From contig JAJUIM010000048.1 of NCBI GenBank assembly GCA_029267645.1, forward strand, positions 1 through 9,921: 9,921 nucleotides of DNA, read 5' to 3'. The notes under the pieces are model-generated. The model saw nothing but the letters and a program-made list of their open reading frames with translations. It made no database searches and was not told the DNA's origin. Below, one piece after another: positions 8,302 to 9,921 of the stretch. The position numbers and the translations under genes were made by a program. The DNA comes from Microbacterium sp. Lineage in GTDB: Bacteria; Actinomycetota; Actinomycetes; Actinomycetales; Microbacteriaceae. Position 1 is the stretch's first letter. Each line of letters opens with the position of its first letter.

Positions 8302-8336
8302 AGAGGCCGCTCACCGGGATCCGATGAGCGGCCTCT
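8302..8336. terminator. Shared terminator hairpin between convergent genes
   Basis: AGAGGCCGCTC (8302-8312) pairs perfectly with GAGCGGCCTCT (8326-8336) around a 13-base loop. It starts 3 bases after the esterase stop and ends 14 bases before the stop of the opposing hexapeptide gene. The plus-strand side is followed by a T-containing tail (GCACGTCTGTCGTCTT). It can serve both genes. Confidence 0.75.
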
Positions 8337-8350
8337 GCACGTCTGTCGTC

Positions 8351-8758
8351 TTATGCCGCGAGGCGAAAGCCGCGCTGGTCGGTGGCGATCTTCTCGCCGT
8401 CGAGGATCCGTTCGTCGTCGCCGATGAGCGATCCGCTCGCGACCTGCGCGCCGCGGCCCACGTGGCTGCGCACGCCGATCTTGGCCTTGGCACCGACGGC
8501 GGCCTCGGGGCCGATGTGCGCGTTGGCGTCGATGACCGCACCCGGGCCGATGACGGCGCCCGGTTCGATCCACGCACCCGCCGCGATGCGCGCGCCGTCG
8601 AGCACGCGCGCGTTCGGCTCGATGTAGGCGCCGGCTTCGACGCGTGCCGAGGCGGCGACCTTCGCGCCGTGTGCCACGAGCCCGCGGCCGTTGGCGTGCT
8701 TGCGGTAGCGCAGCACGCCGCCCTGGTCGTCTTCGATGTCTACGTAGTTCTTGCCCAC
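8351..8758 (-). CDS. Small hexapeptide-repeat (left-handed beta-helix) protein
   Basis: The 135-residue protein has a short N-terminal domain (1-28, KNYVDIEDDQGGVLRYRKHA) and then about 12 imperfect hexapeptides with I/V/L-G-X4 spacing (about 33-113). These include VEAGAYIEPNARV, IEPGAVIGPGAV and IGPEAAVGAKAKIG, which form a left-handed beta-helix. A tail rich in charged residues follows. The GTG at 8758 is preferred because GGAAGG lies six bases upstream; the frame extends to 8845 but without family-like sequence. The fold occurs in acyl- and acetyltransferases and gamma-carbonic anhydrases. I see none of the three histidines of the latter, and the usual transferase catalytic histidine and C-terminal helix are missing, so enzymatic activity is doubtful. 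A scaffold or structural role is possible. It diverges from the AlkX-like gene. Confidence 0.85.
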   Translation of the reverse strand: MGKNYVDIEDDQGGVLRYRKHANGRGLVAHGAKVAASARVEAGAYIEPNARVLDGARIAAGAWIEPGAVIGPGAVIDANAHIGPEAAVGAKAKIGVRSHVGRGAQVASGSLIGDDERILDGEKIATDQRGFRLAA

Positions 8759-8909
8759 AACTGTCCTTCCGGAGGGAGAGGTTTGGTCGGACACCGGGGA
8801 CAACAGCGCTCTCGCGTCGTTTATTCCCGCATGAGTTGGGGCCATCCTGCGCGCCGGCCCATGGTGCGCGCTGTGGCCCCACTATGCGTCGGCTGAATAC
8901 CGGATGGCC

Positions 8910-8915
8910 TACGCT
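8910..8915 (+). promoter_or_regulatory. Candidate -10 box for a leaderless AlkX-like mRNA
   Basis: TACGCT is followed by seven bases and then the ATG at 8923. No Shine-Dalgarno sequence precedes the start. This matches the leaderless pattern of the genes at 3087 and 7264. No -35 of note is visible. Confidence 0.55.
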
Positions 8916-8922
8916 CGGAGCC

Positions 8923-9921
8923 ATGACGAGGACGACGCTGTCGGCGCAGGAGGCCAGGCGGGCGGCGCTCGCCGCGCAGGGATTCGGCAGGCCGCGCGAC
9001 GGCGCGACGGCCCGCTCGCTCGCGGCAGCGATCGCGCGCATGGGCGTGCTGCAGATCGATTCCGTCAACGTGTTCGCGAGGTCGCACTACATGCCGCTGT
9101 TCTCGCGGCTCGGCGGCTACGACCCGGCCGACCTCGACCGGCTCGTGATGCGCCGCCCCACGCGGTCGAAGCCCGCGCGATACGTCGAGTACATCCCGCA
9201 CGAGGCCGCGTTCCTGCCGGTCGAAGACTGGCCGCTGTGGGCGTTCCGCCGTGCCGACGTCGCGGCGCGCGACGGGCGCTGGGGCGCGTGGGCGTCGGAT
9301 CCGCGCAACCGCGACGTCGTGGATCGCGTGCGCGCCGAGCTCGCCGATCGCGGCCCCCTGCGGCCCGCGGATGTCGAGTCGGTCGGGCGCGCGGCCCGCG
9401 GCGGGCCGTGGTGGGACTGGGACCACGTGAAGCAGGCCCTCGAGCACCTGTGGGGCACGGGGGAGGTCGCGATCGCGGGGCGCGAGGGCTTCGAGCGCGT
9501 CTACGGGCTCGCCGAGCACGTCGTCCCCGCAGCGCACCTGGGGCGCGACGTGCCGCGGGAGGACGCGATCCGCGAGCTCGTGCGCCGCGCCGCCCGCGCG
9601 TCCGGCGTCGCGACGATCGCCGACCTCAACGACTACTACCGGCTGCGTGATCAGCGGGCCGTGCGCGCCGCCGTCGACGACCTCGTCGACGCGGGCGAGC
9701 TCGCGCCAGTCGCGGTCGAGGGCTGGACGAACGGCGCGGGCCGCCCCGTGCCGGCATGGATCCACCGCGACGCGCGCGTGCCGCGCCGCCTCGAGCACAC
9801 GGCGCTCCTGACGCCGTTCGACCCCGCGGTGTGGTTCCGCGACCGCGCCGAGCGCCTGTTCGGCTTCCGCTATCGCATCGAGATCTACGTGCCGGGCCCG
9901 AAGCGCCGCTACGGCTACTAC
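8923..9921 (+). CDS. alkX: AlkX/YcaQ-type DNA glycosylase (winged-helix, HTH_42 family), C-terminus cut off
   Basis: The frame is open from ATG 8923 to the right edge (333 codons); homologues are about 400 residues, so roughly the last 70-90 are missing. The family removes alkylated bases and unhooks DNA interstrand crosslinks, with tandem winged-helix domains and a beta-barrel. The catalytic motif is seen as VLQIDSVNV, with Gln44-Ile45-Asp46. This is the Q-hydrophobic-D form of the AlkX (YcaQ) branch, not the Q-hydrophobic-Q form of AlkZ resistance enzymes. Other family marks are ARSHYMPLFSRLGGYD, the ARYVEYIPHEAAFLP stretch, a region around WWDWDHVKQALEHLWGTGEV, and LLTPFDPAVWFRDRAERLFGF with YRIEIYVP at the end. 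The gene seems monocistronic and leaderless. No natural-product cluster is next to it, so a housekeeping repair role is more likely than self-resistance. Confidence 0.92.
   Translation, partial: MTRTTLSAQEARRAALAAQGFGRPRDGATARSLAAAIARMGVLQIDSVNVFARSHYMPLFSRLGGYDPADLDRLVMRRPTRSKPARYVEYIPHEAAFLPVEDWPLWAFRRADVAARDGRWGAWASDPRNRDVVDRVRAELADRGPLRPADVESVGRAARGGPWWDWDHVKQALEHLWGTGEVAIAGREGFERVYGLAEHVVPAAHLGRDVPREDAIRELVRRAARASGVATIADLNDYYRLRDQRAVRAAVDDLVDAGELAPVAVEGWTNGAGRPVPAWIHRDARVPRRLEHTALLTPFDPAVWFRDRAERLFGFRYRIEIYVPGPKRRYGYY

Noticed and set aside
8139..9068. 309-codon minus-strand open frame spanning the esterase end and the AlkX start
   Set aside because: It overlaps genes with catalytic motifs on both sides and contains the shared terminator; the protein is low-complexity Arg-rich.

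Overview
The window is high-GC DNA with GC-ending codons throughout, and looks like a chromosomal segment from an actinobacterium. The family mix, a FurA-type operator in front of katG, and leaderless genes (a -10 box directly before the start codon) fit Microbacteriaceae or close relatives, but the species cannot be named. No tRNA, rRNA, CRISPR array, insertion sequence or complete mobile element is visible.

Layout. (1) 1-670 is the least ordinary part. It holds the start of an unrecognised minus-strand gene cut by the left edge and an internally deleted remnant of an LMW-phosphatase-type arsenate reductase gene. It also holds a cluster of five 19-bp repeats (two in one orientation, three in the other), a compact hairpin and the katG terminator. 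(2) 671-2902, minus strand, is a complete catalase-peroxidase gene, katG, with a FurA-like 21-bp palindrome over its likely promoter but no furA gene beside it. (3) 3087-4710, plus strand, has a MetE/YxjG-like methionine synthase homologue followed 10 bp later by an unrecognised 167-residue gene. (4) 4849-6554, plus strand, has metP and metS, a two-component NSS-family methionine/alanine importer; metS encodes only 45 residues and overlaps metP by 4 bp. (5) 6563-7264, minus strand, is a LysR-type effector-binding domain with no HTH, convergent with metS. (6) 7337-8299, plus strand, is a family 7 acetyl esterase/cephalosporin-C deacetylase, separated by a shared terminator hairpin from (7) 8351-8758, minus strand, a small hexapeptide-repeat (left-handed beta-helix) protein. 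(8) 8923 to the right edge, plus strand, is an AlkX/YcaQ-type DNA glycosylase lacking its C-terminus.

How the genes relate. A methyl-transfer enzyme that can make methionine lies beside a methionine importer, so 3087-6554 reads as a small methionine-supply module. katG (peroxide and peroxynitrite removal) and the AlkX homologue (repair of alkylated or crosslinked DNA) are stress functions, with no sign that they are co-regulated. I found no clearly new multi-gene system. The strongest unexplained signals are the 19-bp repeat cluster at 383-512, the marked excess of the octamer CGGATCCG across the window, and the HTH-less LysR-like protein.
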